DNA of 39,642 bases from Betaproteobacteria bacterium (GCA_016192065.1 JACPUX010000053.1:1-39642); one strand, 5' to 3'. Numbered from the stretch's first letter, positions 16,303 through 24,148 are shown. Numbers and translations: made by a program. Notes: generated from the sequence alone by a model not told the origin.

Positions 16303-17324
16303 GCGAACGAGCCGGCAGGCGGCTTCGCCGCAGCCCCGCCGTTGGCGGGCGGAAGCGCCGGCGGCGCGCCGTTGGCATCCCCGGGCGCCCCCGGCGCCAC
16401 CGGAGTGAGCGCTTCCGGCGTGACCTCGGTGGGTTCGGCCAATTCCACTTTCTGGCTCTCGCGGGTCACCGCTTCCTCGGTCTTGCGGTTCATGACGATG
16501 ATGCTGATGCGACGATTGATCGGGCTATGGGGGTCGTCCTTGACATAGGGCACGGCTGCGCCCAGGCCGACCACTCGCAGCAGCCGGCCCTCCTGTAAGC
16601 CGCCGACCACCATCTCTCGCCGCGAGGCGTTGGCGCGATCGGCGGAGAGTTCCCAATTACTATAGCCCCGCTCGCCCCCTGAGTATGGTGTGGCGTCAGT
16701 GTGGCCGGAGAGGCTGACGCGGTTGGGCACTTCGTTGAGAACCCGGCCGATTTCCCGCAGGATGTCGCGGCTATAGCTCTGCAAATCGGCGCTGCCGCTG
16801 CCGAACATGGGGCGGTTCAGCTCATCGACGATCTGGATGCGCAAGCCCTCGTCGGTGAGGTCGAGCAGCATCTGGCGCTTGTAGGGTTTGAGCGCCGGGC
16901 TGTTGTCGATCAAGCCTTCGAGTCTGACTTTCAGGTCTTTGAGCCGCAGCGCATCCTGCCGGGCGATTTCGGCGCGGGCGGCTTCGAGGTTGATGGCGCG
17001 TTTACGCTTGGTCTCGGTTTCGCCGTCTTTCACCTGGGCGGTCTTGCGGGTGAGGTCCTTGCCGCCACCTTGGATGATGCTCGAAGCATCACCCGAACCG
17101 GAGCCGCCTTGCATGGCGACTTTGAGCGGCGTCTTGAAATAGTCGGCGATGCCCTGCAAGTCACCCTTGGTCGTGGAACCCAGGAGCCACATCAGCAAGA
17201 AGAAGGCCATCATCGCCGTGACAAAATCGGCGTAGGCGATCTTCCAGGCGCCACCGTGCGAAGCATGCGCGGCTTTCTTGATGCGCTTGACGACGATGAT
17301 CGGCTGCTTGTCCTTGGCGGCCAT
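16275..17324 (-). CDS. motB: Flagellar stator protein MotB
   Basis: 349 residues. The N-terminal basic stretch (VVKRIKKAAHASHGGAWK) is typical of MotB. The membrane helix carries the proton-binding D33 in YADFVTAMMAFFLLMWLLGS. The plug and linker follow (~55-140), then an OmpA-like peptidoglycan-binding domain (~190-300; SLSGHTDATPYSGGE, NWELSADRANASRRE, NRRISIIVM). The C-terminal ~50 residues are a Pro/Ala-rich tail that is not part of the fold. It pairs with MotA. The gap to motA is 125 bases and contains two hairpins, unusual for partners that are normally adjacent. Confidence 0.95.
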   Translation of the reverse strand: MAAKDKQPIIVVKRIKKAAHASHGGAWKIAYADFVTAMMAFFLLMWLLGSTTKGDLQGIADYFKTPLKVAMQGGSGSGDASSIIQGGGKDLTRKTAQVKDGETETKRKRAINLEAARAEIARQDALRLKDLKVRLEGLIDNSPALKPYKRQMLLDLTDEGLRIQIVDELNRPMFGSGSADLQSYSRDILREIGRVLNEVPNRVSLSGHTDATPYSGGERGYSNWELSADRANASRREMVVGGLQEGRLLRVVGLGAAVPYVKDDPHSPINRRISIIVMNRKTEEAVTRESQKVELAEPTEVTPEALTPVAPGAPGDANGAPPALPPANGGAAAKPPAGSFAKGKDRDDR

Positions 17325-17338
17325 GGGTCTACCTTGAA

Positions 17339-17354
17339 AGTCGCTTCAGCGACT
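17339..17354. repeat. Short hairpin in motA-motB gap
   Basis: AGTCGC (17339-17344) pairs with GCGACT (17349-17354) around a TTCA loop, 15 bases before the motB start codon on the minus strand. It lies next to the motB ribosome binding site and could affect its access. Confidence 0.5.
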
Positions 17355-17360
17355 CACGAA

Positions 17361-17396
17361 TCTCCCCTCTCCCCTCGCGGGAGAGGGGGCGGGGGT
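17361..17396. repeat. REP-like palindrome between motA and motB
   Basis: CCCCTCTCCC (17364-17373) and GGGAGAGGGG (17379-17388) form a perfect 10-base stem with a 5-base loop, followed by CGGGGGTGAG. The 39605-39640 element has the same plan (palindrome, then CCGGGGGGATGG). This kind of GC-rich palindrome is a common dispersed repeat in proteobacteria. In the transcript it would form a very stable stem between the two stator genes. Confidence 0.7.
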
Positions 17397-17449
17397 GAGC
17401 AGGCTGGCGCATGATTCCCGTTTCCTCGAGGTTCGGCGTAGCGCCACCG

Positions 17450-18310
17450 CTAGCGATTCTTCGCTTGCTTGACGTGATCTTCGAGCTCGGAAAAGCTCGG
17501 GCGCTCGGTCGAGTACAGCACCTTGCGGCCGAACTCCACGGCCATGGCCGGGGAATAACCATTGAGGCTGGCGAGCAGGGTGACTTTGATGCATTCGAGC
17601 ATCTTGGTCGCCTCGGCCGCCTTTTGGGCCAGCAAGCCGCCCAGGGGACCGACGAAACCGTAGGCGAGCAGAATGCCGACGAAGGTACCGACCAGCGCGG
17701 CGCCGATCAGCTTGCCCAGCTCCGCTGGCGGGATGCCCACCGAACCCATGGTTTTCACCACCCCCATGACCGCCGCGACGATGCCGAAAGCGGGCAGCGC
17801 GTCGCCGATCTTGGTCAGACATTGCCCGGGCACCTCGGCTTCGTGGTGGTGGGTGTCGATCTCGATGTCCATGAGGTTCTCGATTTCCATGGCATTGAGG
17901 TTGCCGCTGACCATGATGCGCAGGTAGTCGGTCATGAACTCCATGGCGTGGTGGTCGGACAGGACCCTGGGGTATTTGGCGAAGAGCGGGCTCTCCTCGG
18001 GACGATCGACATCACCTTCCAGGGCCATCAGCCCTTCCTTGCGAATCTTGGTGAGGACATCGTAGAGGAGCGCCATCAGCTCCATGTACAGCTCCTTGGT
18101 GTAGCGCGAACCCTTGAAGCATTCGGGCACGCCCTTCAAGGTGGCCTTGATGGCTTTGGTGCTGTTGCCGACGACAAATGCGCCGAAGGCGGCGCCGCCG
18201 ATGATGATGAGTTCAATCGGATGGAAGAGTGCCGCGAGGTAGCCGCCCCCCGCCGCGAATCCCCCGAATACGCTCGCCAGAACAATGATGTAGCCGATGA
18301 TGACCAACAT
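17450..18310 (-). CDS. motA: Flagellar stator protein MotA
   Basis: 286 residues, typical length. Two membrane helices at the N-terminus (~3-22, ~33-50) and two at ~170-225 (GIVAAVMGVVKTM and LIGAALVGTFVGILLAYGFVGPLGGLL) flank the large cytoplasmic domain (~60-160) that presses on FliG. The proline in VGIPPAELG precedes the fourth helix as in other MotA proteins. GGAG lies nine bases before the ATG. A candidate FliA promoter lies about 120 bases upstream, and an 8-base-stem hairpin lies in the leader. Confidence 0.95.
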   Translation of the reverse strand: MLVIIGYIIVLASVFGGFAAGGGYLAALFHPIELIIIGGAAFGAFVVGNSTKAIKATLKGVPECFKGSRYTKELYMELMALLYDVLTKIRKEGLMALEGDVDRPEESPLFAKYPRVLSDHHAMEFMTDYLRIMVSGNLNAMEIENLMDIEIDTHHHEAEVPGQCLTKIGDALPAFGIVAAVMGVVKTMGSVGIPPAELGKLIGAALVGTFVGILLAYGFVGPLGGLLAQKAAEATKMLECIKVTLLASLNGYSPAMAVEFGRKVLYSTERPSFSELEDHVKQAKNR

Positions 18311-18374
18311 GCTACGGTACTCCGTTGTTGTTTGACCGCATCGGTCGCCCGATGGCCCGGCCTACTCACGGAGT

Positions 18375-18395
18375 CTTTGCGGCCCCCCCGCAAAG
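18375..18395 (-). other. Stem-loop in the motA leader
   Basis: CTTTGCGG (18375-18382) pairs fully with CCGCAAAG (18388-18395) around a 5-base C/G loop. It lies between the candidate FliA promoter and the motA start, so it would be in the untranslated leader. No T-run follows, so it is not an obvious terminator; it may stabilise the messenger or bind a regulator. Confidence 0.5.
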
Positions 18396-18428
18396 TTGTG
18401 CCTCATGCTCCGCTCGTAAACACCTCGT

Positions 18429-18455
18429 ATTACGGCCGGCGGAAATAAAACTGTA
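18429..18455 (-). promoter_or_regulatory. Candidate FliA (sigma-28) promoter for motA-motB
   Basis: -35 box TACAGTTT (18455-18448), 11-base spacer, -10 box GCCGTAAT (18436-18429). Twelve of 16 positions fit TAAAGTTT/GCCGATAA by my count. It lies just downstream of the flhDC terminator, which makes motAB a separate transcription unit as in enterics. Confidence 0.6.
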
Positions 18456-18480
18456 GGCGCCTCCCCTCTGGTCTCCCCAC

Positions 18481-18519
18481 AAATAAAATGCCCGGCGCCG
18501 AGGAATCGGCAACCGGGCC
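18481..18519 (-). terminator. Rho-independent terminator of flhDC
   Basis: On the minus strand GCCCGG and then TGCCGA pair with TCGGCG and CCGGGC around a TTCC loop, followed by ATTTTATTT. It lies about 50 bases after the flhC stop codon and before the motA promoter. GC-rich stem plus T-rich tail is the standard form. Confidence 0.8.
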
Positions 18520-18568
18520 AAAAACGGACGCGTCAGGGAGGAGGAGGGCGCGCCCGGGGGTAAAACCT

Positions 18569-19129
18569 TCAACCGACGATCGCTAACGCCTCCGTGGCGA
18601 CGCGGGCCGCCTCGGGACGACCGCCCTTCCCGGCGCGGGACGGCGGACGGCACAGGCCGCAAACATAGTGATCGTACAAATCATGGGCATGCACCACGAA
18701 ATCTCCGCCGCAGCGGGTGCAGGCGGTGGTGCGCAAGAGCCCACCATCAATGAAGCGCACCAGAGTCCAGGCGCGGGTGACCGACAAGATCGGTTCCAGA
18801 TCCGACACCCGGGCATTCTCCAAGTAGAGCTTGTAGGCCTTGATGATCGCCCGGATGCCCTTCAACTTGGTGTTTTCGGTCAGATAGTCAAGAATGTCGA
18901 TGAACAGCGAGGCATGAATGTTTGGTTGCCAGGTCACGAACCAGTCGGCGGAAAACGGCAACATGCCTTTGGGGGGTGATTCGCCGCGGATTTCCTTGTA
19001 GAGCTTGAGCAGCCGCTCGCGCGAGAGCTGGGTTTCGGTCTCCAACAACTGGAGCCGCGCACCGAGTTTGACCAGTTCGGTGGCCAGGCCGATTTCCTCG
19101 GCCTCGGTGATCACGCTCTTGTTGCGCAT
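18569..19129 (-). CDS. flhC: Flagellar master regulator subunit FlhC
   Basis: 186 residues. With FlhD it forms the FlhD4C2 activator that turns on sigma-70 class II flagellar promoters. The four zinc-binding cysteines are at exactly the E. coli numbers: C137 and C140 (CTRC) and C157 and C160 (CGLC). The C-terminal tail (RPPSRAGKGGRP) is basic. GAGGGG precedes the ATG, and flhD ends 30 bases upstream. FlhDC is common in enterics and betaproteobacteria, and its presence here with FlhF/FlhG is informative about the group. Confidence 0.97.
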   Translation of the reverse strand: MRNKSVITEAEEIGLATELVKLGARLQLLETETQLSRERLLKLYKEIRGESPPKGMLPFSADWFVTWQPNIHASLFIDILDYLTENTKLKGIRAIIKAYKLYLENARVSDLEPILSVTRAWTLVRFIDGGLLRTTACTRCGGDFVVHAHDLYDHYVCGLCRPPSRAGKGGRPEAARVATEALAIVG

Positions 19130-19159
19130 GGTATCCCCTCTTCGCCCGGCTTTTACGTT

Positions 19160-19477
19160 TCAGGCCACCGCTTCGGCGGGCCTGCCAGCCATCAGGATGG
19201 CGGCGTGTACTTGCGGCAGCGTACGATCCTTGGCGTAGCCGGAGAGCATGCTGAAGATCACCCGGTCGTCGAAGCGGAAGCGGCACAGCAGCATATTCGA
19301 GGAGGCCATTTTCAAGACTTGCGCCGGAGTGAGCGAATCCAGGATGTCGGCGACATCGCCGTTCAAGCCCAGACGGAACATCGCCGCTTCGCGGTCCTCA
19401 CGGATCATTTGCTGGGCGAGCAACATATAGGTCAGGTTCGCTTCGCGGATTTCTTCCATCATCTGCTCGAACTTCAT
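19160..19477 (-). CDS. flhD: Flagellar master regulator subunit FlhD
   Basis: 105 residues, slightly shorter than the E. coli protein. The helical dimer core is clear (EEIREANLTYMLLAQQMIREDREAAMFRLGL is one conserved helical block, then TPAQVLKMASSNMLLCRFRFDD). GGGGGA lies before the ATG. FlhD lends DNA-binding specificity to FlhC. The 259-base gap upstream carries a small hairpin and must contain the operon promoter. Confidence 0.96.
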   Translation of the reverse strand: MKFEQMMEEIREANLTYMLLAQQMIREDREAAMFRLGLNGDVADILDSLTPAQVLKMASSNMLLCRFRFDDRVIFSMLSGYAKDRTLPQVHAAILMAGRPAEAVA

Positions 19478-19601
19478 GACATCCCCCGGTTGGTTCGCGG
19501 CTACGCGTTGGGTTTCAGGTTGATGCCATTATTCCCCTGCCAACGGGCCTTGCCTATTCGGTGGCAAGCCAATTTTCTTGTACGTGCGCGCAGCAGCCCC
19601 T

Positions 19602-19620
19602 TGTAGGTGTTCGTCCTACA
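19602..19620. promoter_or_regulatory. Dyad upstream of flhDC
   Basis: TGTAGG (19602-19607) and CCTACA (19615-19620) form a 6-base inverted repeat with a 7-base gap, about 125 bases before flhD. It could be an operator for a regulator of flhDC or a hairpin in its leader. A definite -35/-10 pair was not found; AATAATGG near 19527-19534 (minus strand) is the best -10-like match. Confidence 0.35.
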
Positions 19621-19718
19621 CGGCGGCGCCAGAAGACCCTCCCGCAAAGCTTGCGGATGGGCTGGACAGCGAGAGCCGGCGCGATCTGGCGGGCCTCTCA
19701 AGGGGGAAGCGGATCAAG

Positions 19719-19751
19719 ACCGGAACGCGGTGCCGTTCACCCCGTTCCGGT
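19719..19751. repeat. Inverted repeat at the end of the EAL gene
   Basis: ACCGGAACG (19719-19727) pairs perfectly with CGTTCCGGT (19743-19751) over nine bases with a 15-base loop. It straddles the stop codon at 19737. No T-run follows on the minus strand, so it is either a Rho-type or 3'-stabilising structure. Confidence 0.5.
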
Positions 19752-21470
19752 CGCCGCCGGAGTGGCGACGCTCGCCTTGAGCATTTGGAACACCGCGTCC
19801 GGACCCAGGGGCCGGGCGAAGAAATAGCCTTGCACCCGTTCGCAGGCCAGACCCCGCAGAAAATCGGCCTGTTCCTCGGTTTCCACACCTTCGGCCTGGA
19901 CCACCAGTTTCAGGGTCTTGGCCAGCGTGGTGATGGCGCGCACGATCGCCGAATCGTCGGCATCGGCGGGGATGTCGCGCACGAAAGATTTGTCGATCTT
20001 GAGAATGTCCAGAGGAAAACGGCGCAGGTAGGATAGCGACGAGTATCCCGTGCCGAAGTCGTCGATGGAAATGCGCACCCCCAGTTCCTTCAAGGCGCGC
20101 AAGGTGAGGATGGTGGTATCCACTTCCTGCATGACCGCGGATTCGGTGATCTCCAGCTCCAGGTAGCGGGGGTTGAGGCCGGTGCGGTCGAGCACAGTAC
20201 GCACTCGCGAAAGAAAGTCCGCGGAGCGGAACTGCATCGCCGAGACGTTCACCGCGATGTTCAGGTGCTCGTAACCCAGGTTGTGCCAAGCACGGGTTTG
20301 CGCACAGGCTTCTTCCATGACCCAGGCGCCGATTTCAGTGATCAATCCGGTCTCGTCGGCCAGGGCAATGAATTTGTCCGGCTGCACCACGCCAAACTCC
20401 GGATGGCGCCAGCGCACCAGCGCCTCGCTGCCGGCGATTTGGCCACTGGCCAGGTCGAAACAGGGCTGGTATTGCACGAACAACTCGTGCCGCTCCAGGG
20501 CGCGGCGCAGACTGGATTCGAGGATGAGGTGCTCGCCCGAGGCGCGCGAGAATTCGTTCTGGTAGAACTGGAAGGTATTGCGACCCGAGCGCTTGGCCAG
20601 GTGCATGGCGCTTTCAGCGTTTTTCAACAGCGTGGCGACATCGCGCCCATCTTCCGGGAACACCGAAAGCCCCACGCTCACGGTAATGTAGAAATCGATG
20701 CCGTTCCAGTTGAAGGGTTCGGTGAAGGCGGCGAGCATCTTCTCGGCCACTTGGCGCGCTTCGTCCTGGTCGCTGGTGTCGGCCACGAACAGGGCGAATT
20801 CGTCATGCCCCAGGCGCGCCAAAAAGCCACCCAAGGGCACGTTGGCCTGCAAGCGGCGCGAGGCCTGCTCGATCAGCTTGTCGCCAGTAGCGTAGCCGAA
20901 AGTGGAGTTGATGCGGGCGAAGCGGTCGAGGTCAAGGAAGGCGATCACCCCACGCACCGGCTCGCCGACGCTGGGCTGGCAGCGGGCATCGACTTCCTTG
21001 CAAAAGCGCGAGCGATTAGGCAGACCGGTGAGGTCGTCGTAGTAGCAGAGCTGCTGGATATATTCGTCGGCGCGCTCCTTGGCGCGGCGGATGGCGGCGT
21101 TGGCGATTTCGCGCTCGATCGCCGGTACCAGACGGCGGATGTTGCCCTTTTCCACGAAATCACTGGCGCCCTGCAGCATGGTGGTCACCGCGGTCTGCTC
21201 GCTGATGTGGCCGGAGTAGATCAGGAAGGGGATGTCTTTGCCGCTTTCCTTGACGATATCCAGGGCCTCGACGGCGCTGAATCCGGGCATGGCGTGGTCG
21301 GAAATGATCACGTCCCAGTCGGATTCCTTCAAGGCCTGGCGCAGGTCCGCGGCGCTGTCGACGCGCTGATAGTCCACCGCCGGACCGGTGGCGGACAATC
21401 CGGTATAGAGGAGAAAGGCGTCGTCGTCGGAATCGTCGACGATGAGGACCTTTCGAGTGCGTTGCGCCAT
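19737..21470 (-). CDS. REC-GGDEF-EAL protein, likely c-di-GMP phosphodiesterase
   Basis: 577 residues from ATG at 21470; an ATG at 21497 overlaps the stop of the upstream gene (TAATG) and is also possible. The receiver domain (~1-120) has its aspartate in VIISDHAMPGF. The GGDEF domain (~165-305) is degenerate: the signature reads RLGHDEF, so the second glycine is a histidine and cyclase activity is unlikely. The EAL domain (~315-565) keeps the catalytic set: SEALVRW, VNVSAMQF, LEITES, DDFGTGYSS, KIDKSFV and AEGVET. It should hydrolyse c-di-GMP, which favours swimming. A near-consensus FliA promoter lies within the end of the preceding gene; it fits the 21470 start better. Confidence 0.92.
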   Translation of the reverse strand: MAQRTRKVLIVDDSDDDAFLLYTGLSATGPAVDYQRVDSAADLRQALKESDWDVIISDHAMPGFSAVEALDIVKESGKDIPFLIYSGHISEQTAVTTMLQGASDFVEKGNIRRLVPAIEREIANAAIRRAKERADEYIQQLCYYDDLTGLPNRSRFCKEVDARCQPSVGEPVRGVIAFLDLDRFARINSTFGYATGDKLIEQASRRLQANVPLGGFLARLGHDEFALFVADTSDQDEARQVAEKMLAAFTEPFNWNGIDFYITVSVGLSVFPEDGRDVATLLKNAESAMHLAKRSGRNTFQFYQNEFSRASGEHLILESSLRRALERHELFVQYQPCFDLASGQIAGSEALVRWRHPEFGVVQPDKFIALADETGLITEIGAWVMEEACAQTRAWHNLGYEHLNIAVNVSAMQFRSADFLSRVRTVLDRTGLNPRYLELEITESAVMQEVDTTILTLRALKELGVRISIDDFGTGYSSLSYLRRFPLDILKIDKSFVRDIPADADDSAIVRAITTLAKTLKLVVQAEGVETEEQADFLRGLACERVQGYFFARPLGPDAVFQMLKASVATPAATGTG

Positions 21471-21496
21471 GGTTTCGCCAAGCATAAGAGACAGCA

Positions 21497-23479
21497 TTAT
21501 CGGTTTAACGGCGGCGTAGTTGAGAACTTTAGGCTCCCATCGGGTTTTTTTTCAAAGCCCTCGGGAAGCACCGTGACGACGCGGTTTCGGCCCCCCGCTT
21601 TGGCCTGGTACAGGGCCTGGTCGGCGAGGCGGATCAGCCCGGCGATATCAGCCACGCCGGGCATGCGGCAGGCCACACCGACGCTCACGGTGATCTTCAA
21701 GGGCTGAATTTCCGGCAGCGGCACCCCGGCCGCCACCGCGACGCGCAAGCGCTCGGCGCAGACCCGGGCGCTTTCCTCGTCGGCTCCGGGCGCGATCAGC
21801 AAGAACTCCTCGCCGCCCAGCCGGCAGACGATGTCGCTGGCGCGTGCGGTCTGCTTGAGCGTCTCGCCCACCCAAGCCAGCACCTGATCGCCGGCCTCGT
21901 GGCCGTGGCTGTCATTGACCGACTTGAAATGGTCGATGTCGATCATCATCACCGCCAGAGGCCGCGCCAGCCGCGCCGTGCCGGCCCACTCCTGGGCCAG
22001 GCGATCCAGGGCATAGCGCCGGTTGGGCAGGCCGGTGAGGGAGTCGGTGAGGGCGGCGTCCTTGAGGCGCCGGTTGGAAACCGCCAACTCGGCGGCGAAG
22101 CGGCGGATCTCGTCCTGATCGCGCGCCACCTCGGCTTGCAAGGCGATCACCCGCTGCCCGGCGGAAAGCCGGGCGCGCAACATGCGCAAATTGACCGGCT
22201 TGGCGAGGAAATCATCGACACCGGCCTCGAAGGCTTCCATCACCCGCTCGTCGTCTTCCATGCTGGTCAGCATCAGCACATAGATCGTGCGCCCCAGACG
22301 CGTGGCGCGCAGGGCCTTGCAAAAACCGATGCCGTCCAGGCCCGGCATGACCCAATCCACCAGCACCATCTGGGGACTCATCTCCACCGCCAGGCGCAAC
22401 GCTTCCTCGCCGGAGCTGGCGGAATAGACGGTATGGCCCCAGTTGGCCAGGGTACTCGCCACCATCAGGCGAATCGCCGCGTCGTCATCGACGACCAGAA
22501 TGCGCAAGGCCTCACCGCTTGCCGGCACGGGCTTCGCCGCGGGGCCGGCCGCGGTCGCCGCGACGGCCTGGAACGGGGCGATCGGCGGCGTTGCGACTTG
22601 CAGGATGGCGCCCCACTCACCCCACTCCTTGCCCAGGGCATCGATCAGTTCGGCGATGCTTGCCGAATCCTGTCCGAAGCGGGTGGTCAGCTCGGTGAGC
22701 CGCGGCAACAGGGTTTGACGGTGCGTGTTGTCGGCCAGCGCCACTTCCGCCAGCAGGCGTCCGGCAGACAGGAGATGGGTAAGCAGATCGGCACGCGAAC
22801 CGCTTTCGAAGCGGGCGCGTTCCGGAAACTCGTGGAAATAGGCCGGTTCGACCAGCGCCGGGGGCAAACCCCAGTCCTGCAGCAAGGCGCGGGTCAGCTC
22901 CTGATGATCCATGGCGAAGCCGCGCTGCTCGCCGCGAATGAGATCGACCCGCGAGGGTCCGGCGTCGCTCAGCACCCGCGCGTACTCCACCGGGTAGAGG
23001 GTGGCCAGCGCCAGCTCGCCGACGCGCAGCAGGAGGCCGACGATGAAACCCTCCTCGACCGCGATGACTCGGCTGCGCGCACCGAGCGCGCGCACCGCCA
23101 GGCCGGACAGCAGCGATTGTGACCAGAAAGCGTGGTAGTCAAAACCGGCGCACTTCCCGCTGCTGTAGGAAGCGATCAGCGAAAAGCCCAAGGCAAGCTG
23201 GCGCACCACCGCGAAACCCAGTACCACCAACGCGTCGTTCACCGAAACCACCGGTCGCCGCCCGCCGGCATGCACCGAGTTGGCCGCGCGAAGGATCCGT
23301 CCCGCCAGGGCCGGGTCGCTCTTGATCACCCGGGCGATTTCCTGGTTGGTGATGTTCTCCTTTTCCGCCAGTTGCATCAGCGTCAAGGCCACGCCCTTGG
23401 GCGAAGGCAGGTTGCCCGCCGCGCGCACCGCTTCAATTTTGGCGTTGTCCAGGTTGTCGATCACATCATTCTCCAGCAT
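21497..23479 (-). CDS. HDOD-REC-GGDEF protein, likely diguanylate cyclase
   Basis: 660 residues. The HDOD domain (~15-230; ITNQEIARVIKSDPALAGRILRAANS) is a non-catalytic relative of HD domains used in signalling. A receiver domain (~328-445) has its aspartate in LVDWVMPGLDG. The GGDEF domain (~490-645) has an intact active motif GGEEF and the RxxD inhibitory site five residues before it (RASD), so it should make c-di-GMP and be product-inhibited. The ATG at 23479 lacks a ribosome binding site. A GTG six codons in (23464) has GGAG six bases upstream and would fit the candidate FliA promoter better. It overlaps the next gene by one base. Confidence 0.9.
   Translation of the reverse strand: MLENDVIDNLDNAKIEAVRAAGNLPSPKGVALTLMQLAEKENITNQEIARVIKSDPALAGRILRAANSVHAGGRRPVVSVNDALVVLGFAVVRQLALGFSLIASYSSGKCAGFDYHAFWSQSLLSGLAVRALGARSRVIAVEEGFIVGLLLRVGELALATLYPVEYARVLSDAGPSRVDLIRGEQRGFAMDHQELTRALLQDWGLPPALVEPAYFHEFPERARFESGSRADLLTHLLSAGRLLAEVALADNTHRQTLLPRLTELTTRFGQDSASIAELIDALGKEWGEWGAILQVATPPIAPFQAVAATAAGPAAKPVPASGEALRILVVDDDAAIRLMVASTLANWGHTVYSASSGEEALRLAVEMSPQMVLVDWVMPGLDGIGFCKALRATRLGRTIYVLMLTSMEDDERVMEAFEAGVDDFLAKPVNLRMLRARLSAGQRVIALQAEVARDQDEIRRFAAELAVSNRRLKDAALTDSLTGLPNRRYALDRLAQEWAGTARLARPLAVMMIDIDHFKSVNDSHGHEAGDQVLAWVGETLKQTARASDIVCRLGGEEFLLIAPGADEESARVCAERLRVAVAAGVPLPEIQPLKITVSVGVACRMPGVADIAGLIRLADQALYQAKAGGRNRVVTVLPEGFEKKPDGSLKFSTTPPLNR
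21505..21531 (-). promoter_or_regulatory. Strong candidate FliA (sigma-28) promoter for the EAL gene
   Basis: -35 box TAAAGTTC (21531-21524), exactly 11 bases, -10 box GCCGTTAA (21512-21505). Fourteen of 16 positions fit TAAAGTTT/GCCGATAA. A second -10-like box, ACCGATAA (21504-21497), follows at once, with TCAACTAC eleven bases before it. The whole promoter is inside the last codons of the HDOD-GGDEF gene. Transcription would start near 21498-21490. Confidence 0.7.
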
Positions 23480-23482
23480 TGG

Positions 23483-23510
23483 TTAACGGCCGGACAAGCC
23501 CTGCCCTTGA
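23483..23510 (-). promoter_or_regulatory. Candidate FliA promoter for the HDOD-GGDEF gene
   Basis: -35 box TCAAGGGC (23510-23503), 12-base spacer, -10 box GCCGTTAA (23490-23483), the same -10 box as before the EAL gene. Its predicted transcription start (~23476) falls inside the annotated ATG codon, so if it works, translation must begin at the GTG at 23464. Confidence 0.45.
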
Positions 23511-23570
23511 CCTGGGCCAAGGCGAGAGCTGCGCTGGGAAAATGGGTCTGTTCGCCCGATCGCGGGGCGC

Positions 23571-23585
23571 CGGGGCAATGCCCCG
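23571..23585. other. Small hairpin between receiver and HDOD genes
   Basis: CGGGGC and GCCCCG form a 6-base stem with a 3-base loop just after the stop codon of the receiver gene. It lacks a T-run, so it is at best a weak terminator or pause site. Confidence 0.4.
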
Positions 23586-23596
23586 AAAGAACGACT

Positions 23597-24031
23597 TTAG
23601 GTGAGATCGCCGGGAGCGGGCGGAGCGGTATTCAAACTCAGCCAGTAGCGATGCACATCGCGCACCATGTCGTTGAATTGGCTGAAATCGACCGGCTTCC
23701 GCAAGTAGCTGTTGCAACCGATTTCGTAAGCGGTTTCGAGGTCGCTGCGCTCTCCCGAAGTAGTGAGAATCACCACTGGAATGGCGCGGGTGCGCGGGTT
23801 GCCCTTGATCGCGCGCAAAACGTCGAGCCCGTTGAGGCGGGGCAATTTGAGGTCGAGCAGGATCACGTCGGGCAAAGGCGCGTTGTCCCGTCCGATGAGC
23901 AGGGCCAGGGCATCAGGTCCGTCCCGCGCAACCATGATGTCGCTGTCCAAGTTCGATAAAGTCAGCGCCAGCTTGAACAACTCGATGTCATCGACGTTGT
24001 CCTCCACCAGCATCAGTGTCTTGCCAGCCAT
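23597..24031 (-). CDS. Rcp1-like single-domain response regulator
   Basis: 144 residues, one receiver domain of the type paired with phytochrome-like kinases (opening TLMLVEDNVDDIELF, where the DDIE pattern is typical). The phospho-aspartate lies in VILLDLKLPRLNG, the threonines in VVILTTSGERSD and the lysine in YLRKPVDF. It has no output domain, so it should relay by protein contact or act as a phosphate sink. GGGGAG precedes the ATG. The multi-PAS kinase ends 117 bases upstream and is its probable partner. Confidence 0.93.
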   Translation of the reverse strand: MAGKTLMLVEDNVDDIELFKLALTLSNLDSDIMVARDGPDALALLIGRDNAPLPDVILLDLKLPRLNGLDVLRAIKGNPRTRAIPVVILTTSGERSDLETAYEIGCNSYLRKPVDFSQFNDMVRDVHRYWLSLNTAPPAPGDLT

Positions 24032-24064
24032 TGCTCCCCTTTTGTCCCTGTTCGGCTTGTTCTC

Positions 24065-24093
24065 AGCCTAGCGGAAAGAGCGCGGCTCGACAA
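24065..24093 (-). promoter_or_regulatory. Weak sigma-70-like promoter for the Rcp1-like gene
   Basis: TTGTCG (24093-24088), 17-base spacer, TAGGCT (24070-24065), about 35 bases before the start codon. The spacing is ideal but the -10 box is poor. Confidence 0.3.
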
Positions 24094-24148
24094 TCAGACA
24101 AACTCCTACACTCGCACGGCCTTTTTCGGCAAGCCTTGGCGGGAATTC

